From: Sulfurospirillum multivorans DSM 12446
GTDB lineage: Bacteria; Campylobacterota; Campylobacteria; Campylobacterales; Sulfurospirillaceae
Assembly: GCF_000568815.1 (NCBI RefSeq)
Contig: NZ_CP007201.1
Span: 868,001 to 932,000 of the forward strand
DNA: 64,000 nucleotides
Reading direction: 5' to 3'
The translations under genes were made by a program, and so were the position numbers. Position 1 is the first letter of the stretch, and each line of letters starts with the position of its first letter. The notes below the pieces were generated by a model, which saw only the letters and a list, made by a program, of their open reading frames with translations, ran no database searches and had not been told where the DNA came from. This document shows, piece after piece, positions 44,618 through 54,862 of the stretch.

Positions 44618-44692
44618 CCACGCAACCCTTCCAAAATTTCCACCAATCCCTTTTACATGTAAACCCCCAAAATCCCTAAAATCTTAAATTTA
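44618..44692 (+). repeat. 75-bp direct repeat, right copy, at border of the restriction island
   Basis: Ungapped match to 36133-36207 at 60 of 75 bases, including CCACGCAACCC, TTTACATGTAAAC and CTTAAATTTA. It separates hsdM from the nap promoter region. Confidence 0.8.
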
Positions 44693-44705
44693 TCACATTA
44701 AAGTA

Positions 44706-44719
44706 TTGACTTAAGTCAT
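44706..44719 (+). promoter_or_regulatory. Crp/Fnr-type site upstream of napA
   Basis: TTGAC-TTAA-GTCAT matches the TTGAN-N4-NTCAA plan of Crp/Fnr-family boxes, and TGACTTAAGTCA inside it is a perfect palindrome. It is 61 bases before the napA start. The Crp/Fnr regulator at 2174-2836 is a candidate to bind it. Confidence 0.5.
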
Positions 44720-44779
44720 GGCTTTGTCTTTTTGCTAAGTGATAGAATGACCTCGTAACTCAAATCAGGAGGTTTCAAC

Positions 44780-47569
44780 ATGTCGCTTTCAAGAAGAGAC
44801 TTTTTAAAAACATCTGCCGCTGTGAGCGCTGCTGCTGCGGTGGGCATTAGCGTGCCTTCCGAGCTTAAGGCCGCAGGGGAACACGCCGAAAAAGATTGGC
44901 GTTGGGACAAATCCGTTTGCCGTTTCTGTGGTACCGGTTGTGGTATTATGGTTGCGACCAAAGAGGGTAAAATCGTCGCAGTCAAAGGTGATCCAGCAGC
45001 TCCCGTCAATCGCGGACTGAACTGCATCAAGGGCTATTTTAATGCCAAAATTATGTATGGCGCGGATCGTCTTAAAGAGCCACTTTTACGCATGAACGAC
45101 AAAGGTGAATTTGACAAACACGGTCAATTCAAACCTGTTTCATGGAAGAGGGCGTTTGATGAGATGGAAAAACATATCAAAGCTGCTTTTAAAGTCGGAG
45201 GACCTGAGGCTATTGGTATTTTTGGTTCAGGTCAGTACACGATTCAAGAAGGTTATGCCGCTGCGAAGCTTATGAAAGCGGGATTTCGTGCCAATGGAAT
45301 TGATCCTAATGCGCGTCACTGTATGGCGTCTGCGGTTGCGGGTTTTATGCAAACCTTTGGCATCGATGAGCCAGCAGGCTGTTACGATGACATCGAACTC
45401 ACCGACACCATCATCACATGGGGTGCCAATATGGCAGAGATGCACCCGATTTTGTGGTCACGCGTGAGTGATCGAAAATTAACAGAGCCCGATAAAGTCA
45501 AAGTGGTCAATATCTCGACCTATACGCACCGATGTTCTGATCTTGCCGATCTTGAGATTATCTTCTCTCCAAGTACCGACCTTGCAATGTGGAATTATAT
45601 TGCGCGCGAAATTGTGTACAACCACCCCGAATCTATTGATTGGGATTTTGTTAAAAAACATACTATTTTTGCAACAGGTTTTGCCAATATTGGGTATGGA
45701 ATGCGCACAGAAGCCGAAGCGAAGAAGCTAGGGTATTCTGCCAAAGAGCTTGAAATCATCAAAAAAGAAGATGCCAAAGTGATTAGTGAAAAAGAGGCTC
45801 CCGGTCTTGCTCACTTAGGTGTCAAAGCGGGCGATACCATGAAAATGGATAAAGCAGGCGCTGCTGGTGCACACTGGGAAATAACTTTTGAAGATTTCAA
45901 AAAAGCGTTGGAGCCTTACACCTTAGACTACGTTGCGAAAATTTCAAAAGGCAATCCCGATGAGAGCCTTGAGGATTTCAAAGCGAAACTTCAAACACTT
46001 GCCAATTTGTATATTGATAAAAATCGTAAAGTGGTGAGCTTCTGGACGATGGGCTTTAACCAACATCAACGAGGAACGTGGGTCAATGAGCAGTCGTATA
46101 TGGTGCATTTTTTACTGGGTAAACAAGCCAAACCAGGTTCGGGTGCATTTTCATTGACAGGTCAGCCAAGTGCATGTGGAACAGCACGTGAAGTGGGAAC
46201 ATTTACCCATAGATTGCCTGCAGATATGGACGTTTCTATTCCTGCCCACAGAGCCGTGAGCGAAAAAATTTGGAAACTTCCTGCTGGTACACTCAACCCA
46301 ATGGGCTATCAACATATTATGAACATTCACCGACAAATTGAGAGTGGAAAAATAAAATTTGCATGGGTCAACGTCTGCAATCCTTATCAAGACACTGCCA
46401 ATGCGGAACACTGGATCAAAGCGGCACGTAACTTGGACAATTTTATCGTCTGTTCCGATGCGTATCCGGGCATTTCGGCTAAAGTGTCTGATCTTATCTT
46501 GCCTTCTGCAATGATTTATGAAAAATGGGGCTCATACGGCAATGCCGAGCGTCGTACACAACACTGGAGACAGCAAGTGCTCCCTATCGGTGATGCGATG
46601 AGTGACACATGGCAGTGGGTTGAGCTTTCAAAACGCTTTACGATCAAAGATGTTTGGGGCGAGCAACCGATCAAAGATGGCAAGCTTCCAAACGTCATCG
46701 AAGCCGCCAAAGCGATGGGTTATAAAGAGACGGACACGCTTTATGACGTACTTTTTGCAAATGAATTTTTTAAATCGTTCAAAGCAAAAGACCCGATTGG
46801 CGAAGGGTTTGACAACTCCGAAGTTTTTGGAGATAAGCGTGCGGTTATCGGAAGTGATGGCAAAGAGTGGAAGGGCTATGGCTTCTTCTTGCAAAAAGCA
46901 ATTTGGGAAGAGTACCGCCAGTTTGGCGCAGGTCATGGGCATGACTTGGCTGATTTTGATACCTACCACAAAGTCAGAGGTCTGAAGTGGCCCGTGGTCG
47001 ATGGCAAAGAGACGCAATGGCGATTTAATGCCAAATACGACCCGTACGCTGCCAAAGAGAACAATGGTGAGTTTGCGTTTTACGGTAGCGCAGCAAAAGC
47101 ACTCAAACGTGGCAATCTTGTAAAACCAACGACTGAAGAGACCTTTTCTTTGAAAAATAAAGCAAAAATCTTCTTTAGACCGTATATGGACCCTTGCGAA
47201 ATGCCAGATACCCAGTACGATACATGGTTATGTACGGGGCGTGTGTTGGAGCATTGGCACAGCGGCACGATGACGATGCGGGTTCCTGAACTCTATCGCG
47301 CCGTTCCTGAGGCACTTTGCTATATGCACCCTGAGGATGCAAAAACAAAAGGCTTTAAACAAGGTGAATTGATTTGGATCGAGAGTCGTAGAGGTTCGTG
47401 TAAAGCACGTGTCGAAACGCGCGGTCGTAACAGAACCCCACGAGGGCTTGTTTTTGTGCCTTGGTTTGATGAGAAAGTGTTCATCAACAAAGTGTGCCTT
47501 GATGCAACATGTCCGATCTCGAAACAGACAGACTATAAAAAATGTGCGGTTAAGCTTTATAAAGCCTAA
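44780..47569 (+). CDS. napA: Periplasmic nitrate reductase, catalytic subunit
   Basis: 929 residues. Tat signal [13 protein letters not shown]; 4Fe-4S motif [12 protein letters not shown] ... GLNCIKGYF; the Mo-ligand Cys in [10 protein letters not shown]-terminal molybdopterin-binding regions [20 protein letters not shown]. It reduces nitrate to nitrite in the periplasm with electrons from NapB. GGAGG precedes the start. It heads napAGHBFLD, the Campylobacterota order. Confidence 0.97.
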   Translation: MSLSRRDFLKTSAAVSAAAAVGISVPSELKAAGEHAEKDWRWDKSVCRFCGTGCGIMVATKEGKIVAVKGDPAAPVNRGLNCIKGYFNAKIMYGADRLKEPLLRMNDKGEFDKHGQFKPVSWKRAFDEMEKHIKAAFKVGGPEAIGIFGSGQYTIQEGYAAAKLMKAGFRANGIDPNARHCMASAVAGFMQTFGIDEPAGCYDDIELTDTIITWGANMAEMHPILWSRVSDRKLTEPDKVKVVNISTYTHRCSDLADLEIIFSPSTDLAMWNYIAREIVYNHPESIDWDFVKKHTIFATGFANIGYGMRTEAEAKKLGYSAKELEIIKKEDAKVISEKEAPGLAHLGVKAGDTMKMDKAGAAGAHWEITFEDFKKALEPYTLDYVAKISKGNPDESLEDFKAKLQTLANLYIDKNRKVVSFWTMGFNQHQRGTWVNEQSYMVHFLLGKQAKPGSGAFSLTGQPSACGTAREVGTFTHRLPADMDVSIPAHRAVSEKIWKLPAGTLNPMGYQHIMNIHRQIESGKIKFAWVNVCNPYQDTANAEHWIKAARNLDNFIVCSDAYPGISAKVSDLILPSAMIYEKWGSYGNAERRTQHWRQQVLPIGDAMSDTWQWVELSKRFTIKDVWGEQPIKDGKLPNVIEAAKAMGYKETDTLYDVLFANEFFKSFKAKDPIGEGFDNSEVFGDKRAVIGSDGKEWKGYGFFLQKAIWEEYRQFGAGHGHDLADFDTYHKVRGLKWPVVDGKETQWRFNAKYDPYAAKENNGEFAFYGSAAKALKRGNLVKPTTEETFSLKNKAKIFFRPYMDPCEMPDTQYDTWLCTGRVLEHWHSGTMTMRVPELYRAVPEALCYMHPEDAKTKGFKQGELIWIESRRGSCKARVETRGRNRTPRGLVFVPWFDEKVFINKVCLDATCPISKQTDYKKCAVKLYKA

Positions 47570-47577
47570 TCCTAAAA

Positions 47578-48393
47578 ATGAAAACAACCGATAAAATCGT
47601 AATCACACCGCGTCGTAAGTTCCTTGCCTTGATGGCTCAAGGTGGTGGACTCATGGCCCTGGGTGGCATGGTGTGGACAGGGTATTTGGAAGAGGCGAAG
47701 GGCGCTCCTTTGATTTTAAGACCGCCTGGGGCTGTTGCTGAGGCAGACTTTATGCGCTTGTGTATCAAGTGTGGTCAGTGCATTAGTGCGTGTCCGTACG
47801 ATACGCTCAGCCTTGCCAAACCAGGAGACACAAAACCACTGGGAACACCTTTTTTCATTCCTAGAGAGGTTCCGTGTTACATGTGTACCGACATACCCTG
47901 TGTGCCTGTATGCCCAAGCGGAGCGTTGGATGTGAAACGTGTTTCTAAGATCACGGAGGGTGTTCAAGAACTGGACATCACCCAAGCGCGGATGGGACTT
48001 GCCGTCGTTGACGTAGAGTCGTGCATTGCGTTTTGGGGTATTCAGTGTGATGCGTGTTACCGAGCCTGTCCGATCATGGATAGTGCGATTAAGTTAGAGT
48101 ATAAACGCAATGAGCGAACAGGTAAACATGCTTATTTGACACCGATCGTAAACAGCCTTACCTGTACGGGATGTGGTTTGTGTGAGAGGGCATGTGTCAC
48201 CGAAAAAGCGGCAATTCACGTGTTGCCTTTGGACGTTGCTAAAGGGGCTATTGGTGGACATTACATCAAAGGCTGGGAACAGGGTGATGAGAAGCGCTTA
48301 GAAAAAACAAGTAGCGATGTCACAACCCATACCAAACGTAGCCAGATGTCTGCACAGGACTACTTGAATGCGAATGAGGAGATGTTCAAATGA
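47578..48393 (+). CDS. napG: Quinol dehydrogenase Fe-S subunit NapG
   Basis: 271 residues. A Tat-type start (PRRKFLALMAQGGGLMALGG) and four 4Fe-4S motifs: CIKCGQCISACPY, CYMCTDIPCVPVCPS, CDACYRACPI and CTGCGLCERACV. With NapH it oxidises menaquinol and passes electrons towards NapB/NapA, replacing NapC. Overlaps napH by 4 bases. Confidence 0.95.
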   Translation: MKTTDKIVITPRRKFLALMAQGGGLMALGGMVWTGYLEEAKGAPLILRPPGAVAEADFMRLCIKCGQCISACPYDTLSLAKPGDTKPLGTPFFIPREVPCYMCTDIPCVPVCPSGALDVKRVSKITEGVQELDITQARMGLAVVDVESCIAFWGIQCDACYRACPIMDSAIKLEYKRNERTGKHAYLTPIVNSLTCTGCGLCERACVTEKAAIHVLPLDVAKGAIGGHYIKGWEQGDEKRLEKTSSDVTTHTKRSQMSAQDYLNANEEMFK

Positions 48394-49223
48394 GAGAATG
48401 GATACGAAGCCACCGTTTTATGATGGCACGACGTTTGACTCAGCTGTGCATTCTTGGCTTGTTTGTGGCGGCGAATAGCTATGGCTTTATGCTCTTAAGT
48501 GGCAATTTAAGTGCCTCTTTAGTGATGCATAAACTTCCCTTAGCCGATCCGTTTGCGCTGTTGCAGATGTTCTCAGCTGGGGCACTGTTAGGGGTTGATG
48601 TTCTTCTTGGAGGAGCGTTGATACTGCTTTTTTACATCGTTGTGGGTGGACGTGCGTTTTGTTCATGGGTGTGCCCGATCAATATGGTCACAGACGCTGC
48701 AAATTGGACGCGTAGAGTCTTTTTTCTTGAAAAAATGATTGAAAAAAAGCTCTGGATGAGTCGCAATGTTCGGTACTGGGTTTTAGCCCTTACGCTGATA
48801 CTGTCGTTCATCACAGGCGTTGCGGCGTTTGAGATGGTCAGTCCTATTGGGATTTTAAGTCGAGGTATCATCTTTGGCATGGGGTTCAGCGTTGCTCCCA
48901 TACTGTGCATTTATCTGTTTGATCTTTTTGCGGTGAAAAATGGCTGGTGTGGACATATCTGTCCTTTGGGTGGTTTTTACTCTCTTGTTGGGAAGCTTAG
49001 CTTGATTCGTGTCAAACACGATCACACGAAATGCAGTTTGTGCATGAAGTGTAAAGAGATTTGTCCCGAAAAACAGGTTCTTGGCATTATCTCCAAACAA
49101 AGCGGAGCTATTGTTTCGGGGGAGTGTACCAACTGTGGCAGATGCGTTGAGGTGTGTGAGAGTGATGCACTCTCTTTTGGCGTGAGGAATTACATTAACA
49201 CAAATGTAGGAGAAAAAGAATGA
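48390..49223 (+). CDS. napH: Membrane quinol dehydrogenase subunit NapH
   Basis: 277 residues with four membrane helices, the CSWVCPINM and CGHICPLGG motifs on the cytoplasmic side, and two C-terminal 4Fe-4S motifs (CSLCMKCKEICPE, CTNCGRCVEVCES). It binds menaquinol and donates to NapG. Overlaps napB by 4 bases. Confidence 0.95.
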   Translation: MREWIRSHRFMMARRLTQLCILGLFVAANSYGFMLLSGNLSASLVMHKLPLADPFALLQMFSAGALLGVDVLLGGALILLFYIVVGGRAFCSWVCPINMVTDAANWTRRVFFLEKMIEKKLWMSRNVRYWVLALTLILSFITGVAAFEMVSPIGILSRGIIFGMGFSVAPILCIYLFDLFAVKNGWCGHICPLGGFYSLVGKLSLIRVKHDHTKCSLCMKCKEICPEKQVLGIISKQSGAIVSGECTNCGRCVEVCESDALSFGVRNYINTNVGEKE

Positions 49224-49744
49224 TTAGTACAAAAACGTTGATAATAGTTTCTTTGTTGGGTGTCATGATCGCCAGTGGATGCGCGGTATCTGAGGCATAC
49301 AACGAAGAGGAATTGGGGCTTAGAAAGGCGGATCTCTACAGCGAAAAGAGCGTTGTAGGTGAGCCAACAGCGTACTCAACCGTCGCTGCAGGTGAATCAA
49401 AAATGATTCAAAGATCGTTTGAAAATGCGCCTCCGATGATTCCGCATGATGTCGAGGGCATGATGGAGATCACCCAAGAGAGCAATGCATGTACAGGGTG
49501 CCACATGCCTGAAGTTGCTGAGGCGATCAAAGCAACACCGATTCCTAAGTCGCATTTCTTTGATATGCGAACGCAAAAAGTGCTCACGGAGATGAGTCAA
49601 GCTCGTTACAACTGTTCAGCATGTCATGCGCCACAATCGGCAAACGAGCCTTTGGTTAAAAATGAGTTTAAACCAGACTATCGTAAAGCCAATGGCATGG
49701 AGCGTTCTAACCTCATTGATAACCTTAATGAAGGCGTGAGATAA
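49220..49744 (+). CDS. napB: Di-haem cytochrome c NapB
   Basis: 174 residues. Two haem sites, CTGCH (near 92) and CSACH (near 133), with the usual distal histidines. The N-terminus LLGVMIASGCAVSE reads like a lipobox with Cys22, suggesting a lipid-anchored form rather than the soluble one. It delivers electrons to NapA. Confidence 0.93.
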   Translation: MISTKTLIIVSLLGVMIASGCAVSEAYNEEELGLRKADLYSEKSVVGEPTAYSTVAAGESKMIQRSFENAPPMIPHDVEGMMEITQESNACTGCHMPEVAEAIKATPIPKSHFFDMRTQKVLTEMSQARYNCSACHAPQSANEPLVKNEFKPDYRKANGMERSNLIDNLNEGVR

Positions 49745-49746
49745 CC

Positions 49747-50259
49747 ATGACAAATGGCAGCAGAAGAGGGGTTTTTACCTCTCTTTTTGGTATAAAAAAG
49801 GCGCAAAAAACTCAAAATGAGTTCTGTGTGCGCCCGCCGTATCACCAAGAGGGGTATGAATTTTCTGAGATTTGCGTTACATGTAACGATACACCGTGCA
49901 TGAATGCGTGTGAAGAAAATATCATCTTCCTCGATGCTGCCCATACGCCTTGCTTAGACTTTACCAAACGGGGTTGTACGTTTTGTGAAGCGTGTGCAAG
50001 TGCGTGCCCCAGTGGGGTTTTAAGCCTTACATGTAACGATAAAAAAGAGTTACATGTAAAAGCGGAGATTGATATAATGACCTGTATGGCATGGCATCAA
50101 AGTTTGTGCAACAGCTGTCTCGATGCGTGTGAAAGTCAAGCCATTTTGTTTTTAGGTCTTTTTCGTCCACACATAGAGATGGATGTGTGCAATGGCTGTG
50201 GCATGTGCATTGGCATTTGCCCGAGCAATGCTATTGGTATTAAACAGGAGCGAGCATGA
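49747..50259 (+). CDS. napF: Ferredoxin-type protein NapF
   Basis: 170 residues with four clustered cysteine motifs: CVTCNDTPCMNACEE, CTFCEACASACPS, the CNSCLDACES group and CNGCGMCIGICPS. A cytoplasmic Fe-S protein thought to help mature NapA. Three palindrome copies fall within 183 bases (49877, 50027, 50050), each translated as VTCN, LTCN or LHVK. Confidence 0.92.
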   Translation: MTNGSRRGVFTSLFGIKKAQKTQNEFCVRPPYHQEGYEFSEICVTCNDTPCMNACEENIIFLDAAHTPCLDFTKRGCTFCEACASACPSGVLSLTCNDKKELHVKAEIDIMTCMAWHQSLCNSCLDACESQAILFLGLFRPHIEMDVCNGCGMCIGICPSNAIGIKQERA

Positions 50260-51203
50260 AGTATCTTCTACTCTTAAGTGTTATCTCAAGCGTGCTTTTA
50301 AGCGCAGAGCTAAGTCCTCGAAGCATCATTGAAGCTGGTGGAAACGTGCAACAAATCGTGCTTGTGGAGGGTAAAATCATCGCAGGAACGAGTGCAGGAA
50401 CGCTTGAGATCTTTAAGATGGATGACGCTTCTAAACTTTCTCACACTGTTTTTCCAAAGATCAAAGACTTTACAGGCGATGAGGTCGCGCCCAAAGTCTT
50501 CTCCGTTGATATGCTAGACAAAACGCTTTTAGCCGTTGTTCAAGCCAGCAGTGGTTCACGTGAGCTTTACCTTGTTGAAGAGGGCAAGCCAAAAGTGCTC
50601 ATCGATGCGCACGCCAATCTTTTTATCTCTAAAGCTAAATTTGTCGATAAAAACCGCATCTTAGTTGCACTTCTCAGCAATGAGTTTCTTTTGTGGGATG
50701 TTAAAGAGAAAAAAGAGATTTACCGCGTTCAGCCTTCCTCTTCGCACTTTAGTGATTTTGCGTTGAATGAAACAAAAACTATGGTGGCAAGTTCATCTGA
50801 GTCGGGCGAAATCACCCTCTTTGATGCGCTCAGTGGCAAAGTCATCAAAGTGCTCAAAGGTGGCAACGTGGACAATGTCTACAAAGTTGACTTTAAAAAA
50901 GATGCCATTTTGTGCGCAGGACAAGACAGACGTGGCATTATTTACGATCTTAAAAGTGGTAGCTATGATCGCTTTGATGGCTCTTTTCTTATCTATGCAG
51001 GTGCTCTTAGTCCGAGCCTTCATTTAGGTGCCTTTGCCTTTAATGAACAAAATGATATTGTCCTTTTTGATCTTGCAACTAAGAGCAAAATCCACACACT
51101 CAAAGGGCAGAAAAGTACGCTTAATACCATCGTTTTTGCCAGCGACAAAGAACTTGTCAGTAGCAGCGACGATCAATTTATTATGATTTGGAGACTCCCA
51201 TGA
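50256..51203 (+). CDS. napL: WD40-like beta-propeller protein NapL
   Basis: 315 residues with signal peptide (MKYLLLLSVISSVLLSAEL) and propeller blades such as GKIIAGTSAGTLEIFK and KELVSSSDDQFIMIWRLP. A periplasmic protein specific to Campylobacterota nap operons; it affects nitrate reductase activity or maturation in Wolinella, mechanism unknown. Its stop overlaps the napD start. Confidence 0.92.
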   Translation: MKYLLLLSVISSVLLSAELSPRSIIEAGGNVQQIVLVEGKIIAGTSAGTLEIFKMDDASKLSHTVFPKIKDFTGDEVAPKVFSVDMLDKTLLAVVQASSGSRELYLVEEGKPKVLIDAHANLFISKAKFVDKNRILVALLSNEFLLWDVKEKKEIYRVQPSSSHFSDFALNETKTMVASSSESGEITLFDALSGKVIKVLKGGNVDNVYKVDFKKDAILCAGQDRRGIIYDLKSGSYDRFDGSFLIYAGALSPSLHLGAFAFNEQNDIVLFDLATKSKIHTLKGQKSTLNTIVFASDKELVSSSDDQFIMIWRLP

Positions 51204-51553
51204 ATATTTCAAGTATTGTGATACAAACAAAGCCTTTACATGTAAAAGAAATTATCGCCATTTGTGAGGCGAGTGATTTTTGTGACTACCATTTTTCCGA
51301 TGAGCAAACAGGCAAGATCGTCGTGACGATTGAGGGTGAAAACCTCGATGAAGAGATGTCAAAAATGAAAAAGATCGAGCAGATTCCTCACGTCATCTGT
51401 GCCGATATGATGATGGCATACAGTGAGGATGAACTGGACAAAGAGCGCGAAATGTTAGAGCATTCTCCCAGCGTGCCAGACATCCTCAATGATGAAAGTA
51501 TTGCACTCAAAGACATCGTCTACAAGGGTGATTTGAAGAAGAAGATCAACTAA
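51200..51553 (+). CDS. napD: NapA signal-peptide-binding chaperone NapD
   Basis: 117 residues from the ATG at 51200, which overlaps the napL stop as ATGA; an upstream frame extension to 51188 is unlikely. NapD fold: MNISSIVIQTKPLHVKEI, then VTIEGENLDEEMSKMKKIEQI. It binds the Tat signal of NapA in the cytoplasm. One palindrome copy (51235) is read as LHVK, at a position where NapD proteins normally have a similar Pro-x-x-Val/Leu segment. Confidence 0.9.
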   Translation: MNISSIVIQTKPLHVKEIIAICEASDFCDYHFSDEQTGKIVVTIEGENLDEEMSKMKKIEQIPHVICADMMMAYSEDELDKEREMLEHSPSVPDILNDESIALKDIVYKGDLKKKIN

Positions 51554-51626
51554 ACATCTCGTGCATTAGAGGAGTCTTAAGCGCATACGCGGTACAATAC
51601 CTTTAAAAAATATAAAGGCAATATCC

Positions 51627-52727
51627 ATGGGTTTAGGTGTCGGTATCGTAGGACTCCCCAATGTCGGAAAATCAACCACGTTTAACGCGCTTACCAAAGC
51701 GCAAAATGCAGAATCTGCAAACTATCCTTTTTGTACAATAGAGCCCAATAAAGCTGTGGTTCCTGTTCCAGATCCAAGACTCGAAGAGCTTGCAAAGATC
51801 GTCAATCCTGAGCGCATTCAGCACTCAACGGTCGATTTTGTTGACATCGCTGGTTTGGTTAAGGGTGCTAGTGCAGGCGAAGGTCTTGGCAATCAGTTTT
51901 TGTCCAACATTCGTGAAGTCGAAGTCATTTTACATATGGTGCGCTGTTTTGAAGATGAAAACATCACGCATGTTGAAAACAGCATCAATCCGCTTCGTGA
52001 CATCGAGATCATCGAGAGTGAGCTTATTTTTGCGGACGTTCAACAACTCGACAAAAAATTAGACCGTCTCAAACGTCAAGCCAAACTCGAAAAAGGCGCA
52101 CAAGCGATGGCAGAAATTGCCACGGAACTTCGCGCCCATCTTGATGACATCAAGCCTGTCAGCACCTTTGCTAGGCGTGATGATGAAAACTTTCAAGCAC
52201 TCGATAAAGAGCTACGTTTTCTCTCCAACAAAACCATCATCTACGGTGCCAATGTCGATGAAGCAGGACTTTTAGAAGAGAATAGTTTTGTTAAAGCCGT
52301 TAAAGAACATGCAAAAGCTGTCGGTGCGGACGTTGTTGTTCTTTGTGCTAAAGTTGAAGAAGAGATGATTGGTCTTGAAGAGGATGAAGCCGAAGAGTTC
52401 TTAAAAGAGCTTGGCATCGAAGAATCAGGTCTTAAACAGATCATCCGTCTTGCCTTTGACAAACTTGGCCTTGCGTCATACTTCACAGCAGGTGTCAAAG
52501 AAGTTCGCGCGTGGACGATTGAAAAAGGGTGGAAAGCCCCTAAGGCTGCGGCAGTGATTCACAACGATTTTGAAAAAGGATTTATCCGTGCCGAAGTCAT
52601 TGGCTACAACGATTTTATCGCATTCAAAGGCGAAGCTGGCTCAAAAGAAGCAGGTAAAATGCGCCTAGAAGGCAAAGAGTACATCGTTCAAGATGGCGAT
52701 GTGATGCACTTTAGATTTAACGTTTAA
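51627..52727 (+). CDS. ychF: Redox-regulated ATPase/GTPase YchF
   Basis: 366 residues. G1 motif [37 protein letters not shown], a helical insert, and the C-terminal TGS domain ending [14 protein letters not shown]. YchF (Ola1) is an Obg-family ATPase that associates with ribosomes. Housekeeping gene, ends 7 bases before a perfect palindromic terminator. Confidence 0.97.
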   Translation: MGLGVGIVGLPNVGKSTTFNALTKAQNAESANYPFCTIEPNKAVVPVPDPRLEELAKIVNPERIQHSTVDFVDIAGLVKGASAGEGLGNQFLSNIREVEVILHMVRCFEDENITHVENSINPLRDIEIIESELIFADVQQLDKKLDRLKRQAKLEKGAQAMAEIATELRAHLDDIKPVSTFARRDDENFQALDKELRFLSNKTIIYGANVDEAGLLEENSFVKAVKEHAKAVGADVVVLCAKVEEEMIGLEEDEAEEFLKELGIEESGLKQIIRLAFDKLGLASYFTAGVKEVRAWTIEKGWKAPKAAAVIHNDFEKGFIRAEVIGYNDFIAFKGEAGSKEAGKMRLEGKEYIVQDGDVMHFRFNV

Positions 52728-52734
52728 CCTTCAG

Positions 52735-52768
52735 CCACGTTTACATGTAAGCTTACATGTAAACGTGG
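52735..52768. terminator. Perfect 34-bp palindrome made of two TTACATGTAA copies
   Basis: From CCACGTTTACATGTAA to its exact complement ending at 52768, centred on AAGCTT, with no loop mismatch. The palindrome copies are at 52741-52750 and 52753-52762. It lies between two converging genes (ychF and the 52786 gene), so it is a likely bidirectional terminator. Confidence 0.75.
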
Positions 52769-52785
52769 TTTACTTCACTACCTTT

Positions 52786-53283
52786 TCAATTTTTCTTCAT
52801 TTGCAAAAGAAGCAGCCTTGTGTTTCGTGAGCTAAAATAAAGCGTCAAGGCAAACAAAAGCACAGCGATGGAAAACATAGTAACGGTGGCTAAGTCCCAC
52901 TCACCATTGCCATTTTGGGCTTGCGACAGCTTCCCACCCGTGGTTGCTTTGGCTTTCACATCCGCAGGAAATCCCTCCAAAGGCGCGATGCCTTCTTTAA
53001 CTACGCTGTGTCCAGGACCGCCATCGAGTACGACTTGGTACGGCTCTTTGGGAATCGCGATGATCAGCTCACTCGATTCGGGCAAGCGTTGTTGAAACAA
53101 CACATTCCCACTGAGGAGTGACTCCAACTTAATGAGCGCTCCAGAAGCGAGCTCTCCTGTACTAAACTCGCCACGAACGGTGATAGTGTCATCATCGTTG
53201 TTCATAACGTTCATCAAAAGCGTGTGCGCCTCTAAAAACGATGCCACACACAGTGCCATAATGATTATGCCTAATTTTTTCAT
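52786..53283 (-). CDS. Periplasmic carboxypeptidase-regulatory-like protein with C-terminal membrane anchor
   Basis: 165 residues. Signal peptide ending at EAH; a small beta domain (TITVRGEFSTGELASGALIKLE, PYQVVLDGGPGHSV); then one membrane helix near 135-152 and a basic tail. It follows the PepSY gene by one base, so it belongs to the iron-uptake operon. No family with known function is recognised; it may help the PepSY protein with metal transfer. Confidence 0.6.
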   Translation of the reverse strand: MKKLGIIIMALCVASFLEAHTLLMNVMNNDDDTITVRGEFSTGELASGALIKLESLLSGNVLFQQRLPESSELIIAIPKEPYQVVLDGGPGHSVVKEGIAPLEGFPADVKAKATTGGKLSQAQNGNGEWDLATVTMFSIAVLLFALTLYFSSRNTRLLLLQMKKN

Positions 53284-53284
53284 A

Positions 53285-54862
53285 TCAATCCTTCAGTTGA
53301 AATTTTTGTGTCCAAAATGCTTGAATTTTCTCTTGCTCTTGTGGGAGTTTAAAACCGATCCAAAGCAGCAAAGCGCCTACAACAAATAGCCCAATATCCA
53401 CACTTAAGATGCTCATCATTTCCTCTTGCCACAAGAGAAGTGGTGAAAAACCACTGGTGTAAAAGTGAATGAGGGGGCTAATGAAAAACAAAATACCGCC
53501 CAGTTTTAAAAACTCTTTTGCCGTTTGGTAGGAGTTAAGACGGTAAAACGACCACGTCAATGTTGCGATCCAAAAGAGCGCAAAAGCACTTTTGTGCCAG
53601 AAAAAGCGTTCAGGTAGATCAAACGGCAAGCTCCATTGCAGTGCAAATAAAAGTCCCGTCGCAGGAATAACCCCGACCATAACGCTTAAGGAGAGTTTGC
53701 CCATCCAGTGGTAGATCGGAACGTTAGACGAAAATTGACGCGCCTGTTTTTCCATGTAAAGCAGCACACCAAAGCCTAATGCGAAGGCAGAAACGAGCAT
53801 GAGTGAGGCGATAAATAGCCTTGTAAACGTGTCAACCCCAAAGAGAAAATGCAAAAAGAAGATCGCATCGTAAAAAAGCCCCGACCAGTGCTTGTCCATC
53901 ACTTTGTGCTGGGCAATAAGACTGCCATCAACGCCACTCAGCGTTACGCTTGGCTCATTGGAGATACCGTTTAAAAACGGCATATAGGGATTGTATCCTT
54001 CGACTTTGGCTTGCGCACTTGAGTCTTTCCAGTTGCTGAGCGTAATTTTATGGATTTGAACCTCAGGCATAATCGCTTTGGCTTTGAGCAAAATCTCATT
54101 CATGGAGAGCATAGGAGCTGTGTCATTTTTCTTCTCAATGCGCGCAAGATTGGGGTAGAGCACAGGGCCTACCAGTTTCCACGTCTCGAAGGTTTCGCCT
54201 TTGGATGCCAGATATGCCATCGGTCCTGACGCGTTGTATCCGATGTTCATCAGTGCTCCCGTGAGCGTGATGATGATAAACGGTGGAAAAACCCACATGA
54301 AAATTTTGCGGTGCCATTTGGCAAACTTGCTTTGGGCATTTTTGCCACTGTTTTTATAGTTGATTTTCCAAATAAGCATCAGTCCACCGATGATAAGAAA
54401 CATCGCAGCAACGGCGGTAAATCCAAACACAAGGTAGCCAAAGAGTTTAAAGGGTCTGCCATAGTGCATATAGTTTAAAAAGCGTGCGAGTTGAGACTGT
54501 TCATCTTCGTTTTCCACCTCTTGTGCGGTGTTAGAATTGAACACTTTTGTTTTCATAAACATCGTTGAAATGCGAAGAGCCGGGTCGTGCATGGCACCGG
54601 GTAGGGTGATGGTAATGCCATTAACTTGCGGGTAATCAGGATCAGCAAGCACAGGATCGATCATCGCGGAGTAGTCCACTTTTTCAACATTAGGCATTGC
54701 ATAATGGCGCGAAGGCTTCTCCCACACCTGAACAAAAGGAAGCAAAATGGCAAAAATACCAAAAAAAACAGCCACATAAAGCAGCAGCGAAATGTTAATG
54801 CCCACCGCAACGTGAATGCGTTGGAGACGTTGTTTAAAAATCTTTTTAGCTCCTTCCATCAT
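53285..54862 (-). CDS. PepSY-associated membrane protein (PiuB-like)
   Basis: 525 residues with at least five helices and the PepSY-TM features: KWHRKIFMWVFPPFIIITLTGALMNIG, and a long periplasmic loop with GVDGSLIAQHKVMDKHWSG. Such proteins reduce ferric siderophores in the periplasm or support TonB-dependent uptake. It lies downstream of the TonB receptor and a small membrane protein, overlapping the latter by 4 bases. Confidence 0.85.
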   Translation of the reverse strand: MMEGAKKIFKQRLQRIHVAVGINISLLLYVAVFFGIFAILLPFVQVWEKPSRHYAMPNVEKVDYSAMIDPVLADPDYPQVNGITITLPGAMHDPALRISTMFMKTKVFNSNTAQEVENEDEQSQLARFLNYMHYGRPFKLFGYLVFGFTAVAAMFLIIGGLMLIWKINYKNSGKNAQSKFAKWHRKIFMWVFPPFIIITLTGALMNIGYNASGPMAYLASKGETFETWKLVGPVLYPNLARIEKKNDTAPMLSMNEILLKAKAIMPEVQIHKITLSNWKDSSAQAKVEGYNPYMPFLNGISNEPSVTLSGVDGSLIAQHKVMDKHWSGLFYDAIFFLHFLFGVDTFTRLFIASLMLVSAFALGFGVLLYMEKQARQFSSNVPIYHWMGKLSLSVMVGVIPATGLLFALQWSLPFDLPERFFWHKSAFALFWIATLTWSFYRLNSYQTAKEFLKLGGILFFISPLIHFYTSGFSPLLLWQEEMMSILSVDIGLFVVGALLLWIGFKLPQEQEKIQAFWTQKFQLKD

